From assembly GCA_033344815.1 (NCBI GenBank), contig JAWPMR010000001.1:3396136-3460135 (forward strand): 64,000 nt of DNA. The letters run 5' to 3'. Position 1 is the first letter of the stretch. Each line of letters begins with the position of its first letter. Source of the DNA: Paracoccaceae bacterium. GTDB taxonomy: Bacteria > Pseudomonadota > Alphaproteobacteria > Rhodobacterales > Rhodobacteraceae. This document shows positions 18,018 through 27,099 of the stretch, piece after piece. A program made the position numbers and the translations under genes. Under the pieces are notes generated by a model. The model worked only from the letters and a program-made list of their open reading frames with translations. It ran no database searches and was not told the DNA's origin.

Positions 18018-18634
18018 GCCGCGCCCTCCAGCCAGGCGCGTGCGTCCGCACAGGTCATTTGATGTGTCACCGTACCCAGGGACAACAGCGTTGCATCATG
18101 CACCTCTTGTCGGAAAGCGGCACAGCCATCGCTCAGCATCACCGTTTCGATGTTGCGTAAATGTGCATCCCGTAGCGTCGATGCCACGCCGCCGTTCGTG
18201 ACGATGCCGCCGACGATCAAATGATCCACGCCGACGGCGCGCATGATGTATTCGAGCCGGGTTTGGTAGAAGGCGGAATAGGCGACTTTCTCGATGACAA
18301 GATCAGCCGGGTGCAGGGTATGCACGACCGAGTGTCCGAATGAACCAGGCGCAAAGTCGCCTTTGGCCAAAAACGGGCGCAGCTCTTTCAGGTGCTGTGC
18401 AATCAGAGGCGCGCCATCGCGGTCCGGTACTAACGTGAATTGCGCAGAAATGTAGTGCCCACCTTGTGCGCGCAGCGCGGCCACCAAGGGTGCAATACGC
18501 TCGGGCAAGTCCGCAATGGCATCTGCGGATTGTCCCGCACGTCCGTAAGCGCCCTCCGGATGGATAAAGTCGTTCTGCAGGTCGATGGTCAGCAAAGCCG
18601 TTCGACCCAGATCCCATGTTGTTGGACTACTCAT
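18014..18634 (-). CDS. Isochorismatase-fold protein lacking the catalytic Cys
   Basis: A 206-residue protein of the isochorismatase-like superfamily. The catalytic Asp (D18 in TIDLQNDF) and Lys (K116 in IEKVAYSAF) are present. The position of the nucleophilic Cys, usually TNxCV, reads TNGGV (Gly149), so an amidase mechanism through a thiol is not available as drawn. Family members include maleamate amidohydrolase (NicF), nicotinamidase and RutB, all with Cys. PhzD and EntB lack it and cleave vinyl ethers. Position in the operon (after hyuA, before the lyase) suggests action on the product of ring opening. Both ends overlap neighbours by 4 bases. Confidence 0.8.
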   Translation of the reverse strand: MSSPTTWDLGRTALLTIDLQNDFIHPEGAYGRAGQSADAIADLPERIAPLVAALRAQGGHYISAQFTLVPDRDGAPLIAQHLKELRPFLAKGDFAPGSFGHSVVHTLHPADLVIEKVAYSAFYQTRLEYIMRAVGVDHLIVGGIVTNGGVASTLRDAHLRNIETVMLSDGCAAFRQEVHDATLLSLGTVTHQMTCADARAWLEGAA

Positions 18635-20709
18635 GCGGGAGCCTTCTCTGGTGAGGCCGTCACAGGTTCAATGATGGTGTTGCCAAAACTATCCACACGC
18701 CCCTGTAACGCAGGTTCAATCAAAACTGTCGTGTCCGGCTGGGACAGTATCGCGGGGCCTTTGATGACGGTACCGACGGGCAAAGACAACCGGTCATAAA
18801 TTTCCGTGTCGTGCCACGCGGTGCCAAAATGAACAGGACGCGTTGAAATGGGGTCAACGGCGCCCGTATTGGCCGGAGCAAGGGTGGCCAGGTTAAACTT
18901 CGTGCGTTTCCCCGTGACCGCGCTGCGCAGATTCAATATCCGCTGCACGCCATTCTTCAGAAGCCGACCGAATGTGGCACCATAAGCTGCATCAAAGGCG
19001 GTCTCGATCTCTGCCTTTGTCAAGGCCTGTACCGCGCCGTCTGTCACTGTCACATCAACGGGGACAGACACGGTGTGGGTCTGACCGACATAGGCCATGT
19101 CCAGCTCAAAGCGTAATTCTCGCGCATCGAAGATGGTGCGCGAGGCATCAAGTAGAGCCATCCCCTGGTCCGCGTGCGACTGCATGATTGCCGCCAGAGC
19201 CGTTTCATCCAATGTGCTGACAAGCGTGTTGATCGTTTGCACGAAATCCTGCCGCATATCTGCGATCACACAGCCCATGGCCGAGGTCACACCGGGATAG
19301 CGCGGCACAATCGCGCGCGCGATGCCTGTCTCGGCCAGCATCGCACCAGCATGCAGTGCACCACCGCCCCCAAACGGCATGAAGGCGAAGCGTTTGGGGT
19401 CAAATCCCCGCTCAATTCCCACAAGCCGGATCGCGCCCGCCATTCGGCTGTTGGCAACAGTCAGAATGGCCTCTGCGGCCTCGAGAGTTGTCAGATTCAG
19501 CGACTGGGCGACGTGCGTGTCGATGGCTTTTGCCGCCGCCTTGACGTCCAGTCGATCCAGCTTGCCGCCGATTGGGTTGTCCGGGTCGATGCGCCCCAGG
19601 ACCACATTCGCGTCTGTCACGGTGGGTCGATCATTGCCCAACCCGTAAGCCACAGGACCCGGGTCGGACCCGGCACTTTCAGGTCCGATGTTTAGCAATC
19701 CGCCCTTGTCGACCCATGCGATAGAGCCGCCGCCAGCACCGATCGTCGTAATCTCGATCATCGGGGTCCGCACGACCATGCCAAAGTCGACGGAAGTCTG
19801 CGGTGACAGCATCGACCGACCTTGGGAAATCAACGAGACATCAAAACTTGTCCCTCCCATGTCACCCGTGATCACGTTCTCAAATCCGGCAGATCCCGCA
19901 ATGTAGCCCGCAGCAATCACGCCCGCCGCCGGGCCGGACAGCGCAGTACGCACGGGAAGGCGGCAAGCGGTTTCCACGGCCATCACGCCACCGTTTGACT
20001 GAACGATCATGAATTCACCGTCAAATCCGCCGTCGCGCAGGGCTGTTTCCAACCGGCCCAGATAGCCGGAGACTTCCGGTTGCAGATAGGCATTGAGCGC
20101 GGTTGTCGAGAACCGCTCAAATTCGCGGATTTCTGGTAATATTTCGTGGCTGGCAGAGACATGGTCATTCGGCCAGACCGCGCGCACAGCCGCAACAGCG
20201 GCGGCTTCGTTCTCAGAATTGGCATAAGCGTTGGCAAACAGGACTGCTACAGCAGCACAATCATCGTCCTTCAGCTGCTGCGCCGCCGCGCTTACAGCGT
20301 CCAAATCTACCATTGTGCGTATGGTGCCATCCGCCAGTGTTCGTTCGGGCACTTCGAGGCGGTTGCGCCTGTCCGCAATGGGTTCAAAATCCCCCCGCAA
20401 GCCCCAGGTGCGCGGTCGATCACGCCGCCGCATTTCAAGTACATCGCGCAACCCTTCGGTGCAGATCACCCCGGTCTTCGCGCCTTTGCGTTCAAGCAAG
20501 GCGTTTGTCCCAGCCGTGGTGCCGTGCACCACAACAGCAATCTCAGACAAATCATCAATTTCTCGCCTGATGCCATCCAGAAATCCGGCGGCTTGATCTG
20601 GCCGCGTGGTTGGCACCTTGGCAACTCTTGCGGTGCCTTCGGTTTCATTCAGAACAAAAACGTCTGTGAACGTGCCACCGACATCCACGCCGATCATGAG
20701 TTTGCTCAT
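18631..20709 (-). CDS. hyuA: Hydantoinase/oxoprolinase subunit A
   Basis: A 692-residue protein of the HyuA/N-methylhydantoinase A family. It starts MSKLMIGVDVGGTFTDVFV, which is the phosphate-1 loop of the actin-like ATPase fold, and has HGTTAGTNALLER and NGGVMAVETA family blocks. With HyuB it hydrolyses a cyclic amide (hydantoin, 5-oxoproline, lactam) using ATP. I place the start at ATG 20709, overlapping the hyuB stop as ATGA; the frame extends to 20916 but only through hyuB. The substrate cannot be read from sequence, since the same family includes acetone carboxylase and caprolactamase subunits. Confidence 0.9.
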   Translation of the reverse strand: MSKLMIGVDVGGTFTDVFVLNETEGTARVAKVPTTRPDQAAGFLDGIRREIDDLSEIAVVVHGTTAGTNALLERKGAKTGVICTEGLRDVLEMRRRDRPRTWGLRGDFEPIADRRNRLEVPERTLADGTIRTMVDLDAVSAAAQQLKDDDCAAVAVLFANAYANSENEAAAVAAVRAVWPNDHVSASHEILPEIREFERFSTTALNAYLQPEVSGYLGRLETALRDGGFDGEFMIVQSNGGVMAVETACRLPVRTALSGPAAGVIAAGYIAGSAGFENVITGDMGGTSFDVSLISQGRSMLSPQTSVDFGMVVRTPMIEITTIGAGGGSIAWVDKGGLLNIGPESAGSDPGPVAYGLGNDRPTVTDANVVLGRIDPDNPIGGKLDRLDVKAAAKAIDTHVAQSLNLTTLEAAEAILTVANSRMAGAIRLVGIERGFDPKRFAFMPFGGGGALHAGAMLAETGIARAIVPRYPGVTSAMGCVIADMRQDFVQTINTLVSTLDETALAAIMQSHADQGMALLDASRTIFDARELRFELDMAYVGQTHTVSVPVDVTVTDGAVQALTKAEIETAFDAAYGATFGRLLKNGVQRILNLRSAVTGKRTKFNLATLAPANTGAVDPISTRPVHFGTAWHDTEIYDRLSLPVGTVIKGPAILSQPDTTVLIEPALQGRVDSFGNTIIEPVTASPEKAPA

Positions 20710-22400
20710 TGCGCGGCCTCCCGCCATAACGGGCCATAGGTTTCGTCGGCCTTCACAGCGCTCACCAGCCCGCGCGCAACGTCGCGAGCCACATCCGCGG
20801 GCGCCCGATCCCGGGCAGCGCCATACCCTCCACCGCCAGGGGTTTCGAGGCGTACGGCTTGACCTTGTCGCAATTTGATTCCGCGCATCTTGGAGGCGAG
20901 GGGAGGACGCAACCATCCCTCATCCTGCTCATAGGAGAATACATTCAATGCCGCATCAGATCCGTCCGCGATACCCTTTGGCGCAAAGCGTCCACGTTCG
21001 CCAAAAAGAAATGCTTCGGCACCGTTTTCCTCAAGTACTTCAATCTCGTAGATCGCGCCCGTGCCTCCTCGATGTGTCCCGGCGCCTGCGCTGTCAGGGC
21101 GCAGGGCCCATGTGCGAAACATCACCGGATACGCCGCCTCGAGGATTTCCATCGGGGGGATTGTCGCAGTTGAGATGGGCGCGTTTCCGTGGTTCAAACC
21201 ATCCGTTTCAATAGAGCCCCCGTGCCCGCCCCCGTAAAAACTGAACATGACCCAAGGCTGTCCGTTGCTGCGTTTTCCTGCAATCGACAGCGCGTTGATC
21301 GTGCCATAGGCATTGGCAACGACACGTGTCGGGGCGGCCTTGGCAAAGGCGGAAAACACCACGTCGATCATCCGCAAGATGGTTTCGGTATACCCCCCTG
21401 TCGGGGCTGGAAATTCGGCGGACAACAGCGAGCCTTCGGGTACGACAACATCGATGGGGCGCATCACACCAGCATTGGCGGGCAACACGGGGAAGATATG
21501 TTTGATCGCCACGTAGGCCGTCGCAACAGTTGTCGGCAGTGCGATGTTTACAGGGCCCGCGCATTGATCCGCCGAACCTGTGAAATCCAAGGTCATACGG
21601 TCGTTTTTAATCTCTAGAGCCACTTTGATTGAAAGCGGTTCGTCCGTTATGCCGTCATTATCGAGGAAATCCTCGGCCTCCCAACGACCATCCGGCAGCT
21701 CTTGCAGCTCCGAGCGCATAAGTGTTTCAGCACGGTTGCCAAGCGCGTCCAATGCGCTTGTAACGGTCTGGGTGCTATATTCATCCAGTAGTTCGTCCAT
21801 CCGTCTGATCCCAAGATCAAGCGCGTTGAGCTGGCCATTCAAATCCCCCATCGCCGATTGCGGCAGCCGCGTATTGCGCAACAGAATGTCGATGATGTCC
21901 TGGTTGATTTCCCCCGCGCGTGCCAATTTGACCGGTGGTAAAACGAAGGCTTCCTGAAAAACATCTGTGGCAGCAGGATTGTAATTGCCCGGCACCGCGC
22001 CACCGACATCATGCCAATGTCCGACCGACGCGAGATAGCAAAACAATTCGCCGTCGCGGAAATAGGGCCGAACCAGCCGCATATCACTCAGGTGCGTTCC
22101 GCCGATATGCGCGTCATTGAAAATATAGATGTCGCCATCTTTCAAGTCGCCGTCACTGGCCGCCTTTTCAATCACGGCTTGCACGGCAAATGACATTACA
22201 CCGACAAAAATCGGAAGACCGGATTTGCCTTGCACAAGCGTATCGCCTGAAGCGCCATGATACAGGCCATGGCTGGCATCATGCGCTTCGGCGATGATTG
22301 GATTGAAGGCCGCACGAAACAGCGTGGCGTCCATTTCATCGGCGATCTGCTCCATCCTGCCTGCCAGAACGGACAAGGTGATTGGGTCAATATCTGTCAT
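20706..22400 (-). CDS. hyuB: Hydantoinase/oxoprolinase subunit B
   Basis: A 564-residue HyuB-family protein beginning MTDIDPITLSVLAGRMEQIA, with the family blocks DAHIGGTHLSDM, VGHWHDVGG and GAGTHRGGTGAIYE. The conserved His and Asp residues of the first blocks belong to the metal-containing hydrolytic site of HyuB. It pairs with HyuA for ATP-dependent ring opening. It overlaps the gene before it and the gene after it by 4 bases each, which implies coupled, equimolar translation. Confidence 0.9.
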   Translation of the reverse strand: MTDIDPITLSVLAGRMEQIADEMDATLFRAAFNPIIAEAHDASHGLYHGASGDTLVQGKSGLPIFVGVMSFAVQAVIEKAASDGDLKDGDIYIFNDAHIGGTHLSDMRLVRPYFRDGELFCYLASVGHWHDVGGAVPGNYNPAATDVFQEAFVLPPVKLARAGEINQDIIDILLRNTRLPQSAMGDLNGQLNALDLGIRRMDELLDEYSTQTVTSALDALGNRAETLMRSELQELPDGRWEAEDFLDNDGITDEPLSIKVALEIKNDRMTLDFTGSADQCAGPVNIALPTTVATAYVAIKHIFPVLPANAGVMRPIDVVVPEGSLLSAEFPAPTGGYTETILRMIDVVFSAFAKAAPTRVVANAYGTINALSIAGKRSNGQPWVMFSFYGGGHGGSIETDGLNHGNAPISTATIPPMEILEAAYPVMFRTWALRPDSAGAGTHRGGTGAIYEIEVLEENGAEAFLFGERGRFAPKGIADGSDAALNVFSYEQDEGWLRPPLASKMRGIKLRQGQAVRLETPGGGGYGAARDRAPADVARDVARGLVSAVKADETYGPLWREAAQ

Positions 22401-22963
22401 AAACCAGCTTTCGTTTCAGCGATGTCGTTCCAGACATCCTGTTTGGTGAGCATGCTACCCACGACCTCGAAACGGTCGATGAAGCGAATTCCCGTGAACT
22501 TGGTGCCATCGGGCCATTCACCGGAAAGCGTGCCCCGGCAGTATACGATTGCGGCATCCCCAGCACTCTGCATGGCGTCAAAGCCCTCATAGGTCTTGGT
22601 GACAAACCGGTAGCGTGCACTGGCCCAGGACATCAACTCTTGCAGAGCAGACATCGGGCCTGTGCCAGGAAACTGCATTTGAAAATCTGGGGACAGGAAA
22701 GATTGTGCATACTCGACGTCGCGGGCTTCCATCGCCGACAGAAAAGATCGCACTGTCTCAGATGGGTCAGCCTTGGCGGGCGCGGGCGTTCGCGGGGTAC
22801 GGCCGCGGTGATAATTCTCGCGCGCGATGTCATGGATCAGGATCGTTACCAATTCTGGTGCAGCGGGTACGACGAATCGCACAGCGTCAGTCAGAGCATT
22901 GCCAAGACGCTGTTTCGCCTCTGCGTCATAGCCTTCCAGAACATGTAGTTCGACAATCGGCAT
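22397..22963 (-). CDS. Tautomerase/NTF2-like (SnoaL) fusion protein
   Basis: A 188-residue two-domain protein. Residues 1-65 resemble 4-oxalocrotonate tautomerase subunits, with the required Pro directly after the initiator Met (MPIVELHVLEGYDAEAKQRL). After an Ala/Pro-rich linker (TPRTPAPAKADPSE), residues 75-188 form a SnoaL/NTF2-like cone domain. Tautomerases of this type interconvert keto and enol or shift double bonds. It is the first gene of the six-gene minus operon, so it sits next to the divergent regulatory region with a possible GntR operator. The fusion of these two small folds is uncommon and may couple isomerisation with binding of the same ligand. Confidence 0.8.
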   Translation of the reverse strand: MPIVELHVLEGYDAEAKQRLGNALTDAVRFVVPAAPELVTILIHDIARENYHRGRTPRTPAPAKADPSETVRSFLSAMEARDVEYAQSFLSPDFQMQFPGTGPMSALQELMSWASARYRFVTKTYEGFDAMQSAGDAAIVYCRGTLSGEWPDGTKFTGIRFIDRFEVVGSMLTKQDVWNDIAETKAGL

Positions 22964-22995
22964 GCAGTCCTCCCGCGCATATCTGTATTACTGAT

Positions 22996-23012
22996 AATAC
23001 ATTTAATGTATT
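22996..23012. promoter_or_regulatory. Inverted repeat in the divergent promoter region, likely GntR operator
   Basis: A perfect inverted repeat AATACAT-TTA-ATGTATT in an AT-rich stretch between the minus-strand operon (start 22963) and the gntR gene (start 23105). Its size and symmetry suit a dimeric GntR/HutC-type regulator. It could repress both divergent operons. Confidence 0.6.
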
Positions 23013-23104
23013 TTTGTTAAGTCAAATTTTGCTTGCAAAAATTCACGATCTTAGCTCTTTTATAGCGTGAAGGATGTGAGCGCAGCTTTTTGGGGAGGGT
23101 GTTT

Positions 23105-23911
23105 GTGGAAATCGTCGGGTCAATCGCTTTGCCTGAAGGGGCCAAGGCCAGGCGTGTTTTCCTGTCGCTGCACGATCAGATTTCTGACGGGCGGATTTGT
23201 GATGGTGAGACTTTGCCGGGCGAAAAACGGCTGGCGGAAACTTATGGCGTCTCTCGTGTTACAGTGCGCCGCGCGTTGGATGCACTCAGTGAAACGGGTC
23301 TCATCGAAAAGCGAGCAGGCAGTGGGACAACCGTGCGCTCCAAGGTGCTGATGGGCAAACGCGCGGCGATGAGTTTCAATACGCTGATGCCGCAGCTGGT
23401 GGAAATGGGCCAATCGACAACGGCGCGTCTCTTGTCCTTTTTCTACGGTCAGCCCCCAGATTATGTCGGCCAAGCGATGGGATTGACGTCGTCCGAAAAG
23501 GTACAGATCGCGACCCGCGTGCGCCTGAGCGACGGCGCGCCGTTTTCGCACCTTACGACCTATGTCCCAAGTGCCATTGCCAAGAACTATTCCGAAAACG
23601 ATCTGGCGACGACGCCTTTGTTCAAGCTCCTTGAGCGTGGCGGTGTGCAAATCAAAGAGGCGCATCAATCGGTGTCTGCCACGCTTGCCGGTCCAGAAGT
23701 TGCCGAAGCACTTGAAGTGGCTGTGGGTTCAGCGTTGCTGTCCCTGAAACGCGTGGTGCGGGATGTGGACGGGAATGGCGTCGAATTTCTGTCCGGCCTC
23801 TACCGACCCGATATGTTCAGCCTTGAAATGCCGCTTGCCCGCGTGGGCGACGGCGTCGGACGGCACTGGGAACCTGCGATTGGTCAGGCCGAGCAAGAAG
23901 AGCAGATATGA
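23105..23911 (+). CDS. GntR/HutC-family transcriptional regulator
   Basis: A 268-residue regulator. The N-terminal winged helix shows LPGEKRLAETYGVSRVTVRRALDALSETGLI, and the rest is a UTRA effector-binding domain (SLKRVVRDVDGNGVEFLSGLYRPD). I chose GTG 23105 because a GGGGAGGG ribosome site lies 6 bases upstream; a TTG at 23090 in frame would overlap that site. The stop overlaps the next start as ATGA, so regulator and hydratase are co-translated. It most likely senses the substrate or an intermediate of this catabolic locus and acts at the inverted repeat at 22996-23012. Confidence 0.9.
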   Translation: MEIVGSIALPEGAKARRVFLSLHDQISDGRICDGETLPGEKRLAETYGVSRVTVRRALDALSETGLIEKRAGSGTTVRSKVLMGKRAAMSFNTLMPQLVEMGQSTTARLLSFFYGQPPDYVGQAMGLTSSEKVQIATRVRLSDGAPFSHLTTYVPSAIAKNYSENDLATTPLFKLLERGGVQIKEAHQSVSATLAGPEVAEALEVAVGSALLSLKRVVRDVDGNGVEFLSGLYRPDMFSLEMPLARVGDGVGRHWEPAIGQAEQEEQI

Positions 23912-25314
23912 GGTCGCCGCAGACCCTTTTGGATAAGCTTTGGCGCGCGCATGAAGTTTTGCGGCGCGCTGACGGCGTGTCTCTTTTGTGGGTGGACCGT
24001 CACCTTGTGCACGAAGGCTCGCACCATGCCTTTGCCAAGCTGGCAGCGCGGGGCATGACCGTTGCAGAGCCTGGGCAAACCTTTGCCATGGTTGACCATT
24101 ATGCGCCTACGCGCATGCGCGCGCATATTGTAGACCCGCAGATCAAACGCATGATCGACACGCTGCGCCGAAATGCTTGCGATCACGGGCTGAGGCTGTT
24201 TGATCTGGAGAACCCGGCGCAGGGTATTGTCCATGTGGTCGGGCCAGAACAAGGCCTTACCTTGCCGGGGCTTTTGATCAATTGTGGTGACAGTCACACC
24301 TCGACCCATGGCGCGTTCGGAGCCTTGGCTTTTGGGATCGGTGCGACGGAAGTGGCGCATGTGCTGGCCACGCAAACCGTTTGGCAGAAAAAGCCCAAGG
24401 CGATGCGGATCAGTGTGGAGGGTACACTTGGTGCGGGCGTAACGGCAAAGGACATCGCGCTGAACTGGATTGCGCGTTTGGGCACGGGCGGTGCGCAGGG
24501 ACACGCGCTGGAATACGCGGGCAGCACCATTCGCGCGCTGTCGATGGAAGGTCGCATGACGCTGTGCAACCTGTCAATTGAAGGTGGCGCGCGGTTCGGA
24601 TTGATCGCGCCAGATGACATCACAGCGGCCTATGTCAAGGGACGCCCTTATGCGCCGCAAGGCAATGACTGGACGGCGGCAGAGCAAGCCTGGGGCGCTT
24701 TGACGTCAGACGACGAGGCCGCGTTTGACAATGATGTACGGATAGATGCCGCCGATATCGCACCGACGGTGACTTGGGGCACCAGCCCCGAGCAAGCTTT
24801 ACCTATCGATGCAGCCCTCCCGCATCCGTCCGCACTGGATGATAGCAAGGCAGATGCCACTGCCGCCGCGCTGGACTATATGGGGTTGACGGCTGGTCGC
24901 AGCTTGGCTGGAACGCCGGTCGATGAGGTCTTTATCGGGTCCTGCACCAATGGCCGTATCGAGGATTTGCGCGCCGCTGCTGCCGTGATGGCGGGCCGCC
25001 GCGCCAAAGTGCCGGGGCTTGTCTCGCCTGGCTCGCAACTGGTCAAAGTTCAGGCCGAGCAAGAGGGGCTGGATCAGGTGTTCACCGATGCAGGACTGGA
25101 ATGGGCTGCGTCTGGTTGTTCGATGTGTGTAGGCATGAATGGCGATCTGGTGGCGCGAGGCAAACGCTGCGCCTCGTCCACAAACCGCAACTTCCGAGGT
25201 CGCCAGGGGCCTGGCGCACGCACGCATTTGATGTCGCCTGCTATGGTGGCCGCGGCCGCCATAACGGGCGAGATTTGCGATGTGCGGCCGCTGTTGCAGG
25301 GGCGGGTAGCGTAA
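23908..25314 (+). CDS. Aconitase-family hydratase, large subunit (LeuC-like)
   Basis: A 468-residue [4Fe-4S] dehydratase of the LeuC/homoaconitase type. The three cluster cysteines are visible in IGSCTNGR and SGCSMCVGMN, and substrate-binding GDSHTSTHG is present. Compared with LeuC the central region is divergent, so true isopropylmalate isomerase function is unlikely. Two-subunit enzymes of this family hydrate maleate, citraconate or dimethylmaleate. The gene overlaps gntR by 4 bases and the small-subunit gene by one base. Confidence 0.88.
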   Translation: MRSPQTLLDKLWRAHEVLRRADGVSLLWVDRHLVHEGSHHAFAKLAARGMTVAEPGQTFAMVDHYAPTRMRAHIVDPQIKRMIDTLRRNACDHGLRLFDLENPAQGIVHVVGPEQGLTLPGLLINCGDSHTSTHGAFGALAFGIGATEVAHVLATQTVWQKKPKAMRISVEGTLGAGVTAKDIALNWIARLGTGGAQGHALEYAGSTIRALSMEGRMTLCNLSIEGGARFGLIAPDDITAAYVKGRPYAPQGNDWTAAEQAWGALTSDDEAAFDNDVRIDAADIAPTVTWGTSPEQALPIDAALPHPSALDDSKADATAAALDYMGLTAGRSLAGTPVDEVFIGSCTNGRIEDLRAAAAVMAGRRAKVPGLVSPGSQLVKVQAEQEGLDQVFTDAGLEWAASGCSMCVGMNGDLVARGKRCASSTNRNFRGRQGPGARTHLMSPAMVAAAAITGEICDVRPLLQGRVA

Positions 25315-25925
25315 TGGCGGGGTGGCGCTCGCATGAAGGGGTGGCGTTGGCCCTGCCAATTGACAACATCGATACAGATCAGTTGATCCCTGCGCGGTTC
25401 ATGTCCGCGCTGCGCAGCGAAGGTTATGGCGAGTTTCTGTTACACGACATGCGGCGCGATGAGCATGGTATTCTTGACCCGGCCTTCCCTCTGAACACGA
25501 ACAGGCAAGCGAGTGTACTGGTTGCCGGTGCAAACTTCGGCAGCGGATCCTCGCGGGAAGCCGCCGTCTACGCGCTGGTCGATGCAGGTTTCAAGGCAGT
25601 CTTCGCGCCCAGTTTTGGCGATATATTTGCGAGTAATGCTGTGAACAACGGGCTTCTGCCAGCGTGCGTTGAAAGAGCAAACTGCGACGCACTGCTCAAG
25701 CACACCAGTACCGGGACCTGCGTAGTCAGGATCGATTTAGACACCTGCCGTGCGACGTTTGACCAAAAGACCGTTTCATTCGCTCTCGAGCAAAACTGGC
25801 GTACCAAACTGGTCAACGGCTGGGACGATATCGACCTAACGCAACAGCACGCACAAGAAATCAAGCAATTTAAAGATCACCACCATCGAGCGGCACCCTG
25901 GGCCTTGCCCGCAACGCTGGATTGA
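25314..25925 (+). CDS. Aconitase-family hydratase, small subunit (LeuD-like)
   Basis: A 203-residue swivel-domain subunit. Recognisable LeuD features are IDNIDTDQLIPARF near the N-terminus and NFGSGSSREAAVYAL (active-site Arg and Ser loop), then FAPSFGDIFASNAVNNGLLP. It completes the hydratase with the preceding large subunit. The start ATG 25314 shares one base with the TAA of that gene. About 100 bases separate it from the TRAP transporter genes. Confidence 0.88.
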   Translation: MAGWRSHEGVALALPIDNIDTDQLIPARFMSALRSEGYGEFLLHDMRRDEHGILDPAFPLNTNRQASVLVAGANFGSGSSREAAVYALVDAGFKAVFAPSFGDIFASNAVNNGLLPACVERANCDALLKHTSTGTCVVRIDLDTCRATFDQKTVSFALEQNWRTKLVNGWDDIDLTQQHAQEIKQFKDHHHRAAPWALPATLD

Positions 25926-26021
25926 AACGCGCGGCATTCGCTGCACATAACGACATCCGGGAGATGTCAAAACAAAAGGGCGATGAGAACACTTTCGCTC
26001 ACACCAAATGGGAGACTTCAA

Positions 26022-27035
26022 ATGAAGATGACACTGTGGGGCGGCATTCTGGCCAGTTCGACATTTGCAGCGAGCATTGCGCAAGCGGAAGAGACAATTT
26101 CTGCGGTGCACGCATTTCCTGAAAGCCTGATCTATACCCAGAGCTTTTTGTCGTTTGTGGACAAAGTGAACGCTGCGGGCGAAGGAATAGTGCAGATTGA
26201 CGTACGTGGTGGCCCTGAGGCGATTGGCATGTTCCAGCAGCCCGACGCCGTACGCGACGGGATCGTCGACATGGTCTATACGCCGGGCTCCTTTTACGGT
26301 GGCGCATTGCCCGAGAAGGACGCGATGGTGGCGTCGAACCTGACGGCTGTGGAAACACGCATGAACGGCGGCATCGAGTTGATCGACCAGATCCACCAAG
26401 AGAAGATGGGTCTCAAGTATCTCGGTTGGTTTGACAGCGGCGTTTGCTACAACCTGTGGACGCGCGATGAGCCATCCTTTGACGCGGACGGAAATCTGGA
26501 GGTCGAGGGGCTCAAGTTGCGCGGCAACAACGTCTATAATGCGTTCTTCACCAATTATCTGAACGCCCAAGTGATTGATCTGCCAACCGGCGAGGTATAT
26601 TCAGCCCTGCAGCGCGGCGTCGTAGACGCTACGGGTTGGACACAGATTGGCTTGATTGACCTGAAGTGGAATGAGTTTCTGAACTACCGGATCGAACCGT
26701 GCTTCTTTTCCACAGACCTTGGTGTGATCGTCAATAACGATAAATGGAATTCACTGTCTGAAGAGGCAAGAACGATCGTTCAGGACGTGGCCATTCAACA
26801 CGAAAAAGACAGTGTTGAAGCCTTGCGCGCCAAGCGTGACGAAGATTTTGCCGCGCTGGACGCCGCTGGCATGAAGGTTGTCTCCCTCGAAGGCGACGCC
26901 AAGGCGAAATACCTTGCTGCGGCACGCGAAAAAACCTGGGAGCGGATGGAGACCGTCATGGCGGAGCAGCCCGGTGGCACCGGAAATTATGACCGTCTGC
27001 TTGAGCTGTTCTACGATCTTGATGCTGCGAAGTAA
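26022..27035 (+). CDS. dctP: TRAP transporter substrate-binding protein (DctP family)
   Basis: A 337-residue periplasmic binding protein with an N-terminal signal peptide (MKMTLWGGILASSTFAASIA, cleavage likely after AQA). The mature part has the DctP fold signature region (GLKLRGNNVYNAFF, GEVYSALQRGVVDATGW). The conserved carboxylate-binding Arg is probably in LKLRGN. TRAP binding proteins deliver organic acids to a DctQM sodium symporter. I placed the start at 26022 after a GGGAGACTT ribosome site. Its place beside the hydratase suggests the ligand is the carboxylate or imide fed into this pathway. Confidence 0.9.
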   Translation: MKMTLWGGILASSTFAASIAQAEETISAVHAFPESLIYTQSFLSFVDKVNAAGEGIVQIDVRGGPEAIGMFQQPDAVRDGIVDMVYTPGSFYGGALPEKDAMVASNLTAVETRMNGGIELIDQIHQEKMGLKYLGWFDSGVCYNLWTRDEPSFDADGNLEVEGLKLRGNNVYNAFFTNYLNAQVIDLPTGEVYSALQRGVVDATGWTQIGLIDLKWNEFLNYRIEPCFFSTDLGVIVNNDKWNSLSEEARTIVQDVAIQHEKDSVEALRAKRDEDFAALDAAGMKVVSLEGDAKAKYLAAAREKTWERMETVMAEQPGGTGNYDRLLELFYDLDAAK

Positions 27036-27099
27036 GTAACGTGTGGGACGGTCCCTGGATCGGCCCACTTCCTACAACCTGAATGAAAGATCAAGGCCA

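Noticed and set aside
23908-25925. leuCD of leucine synthesis
   Set aside because: No leuA or leuB nearby; the genes are coupled to a GntR regulator and a TRAP transporter and the large subunit is divergent, which points to catabolism.
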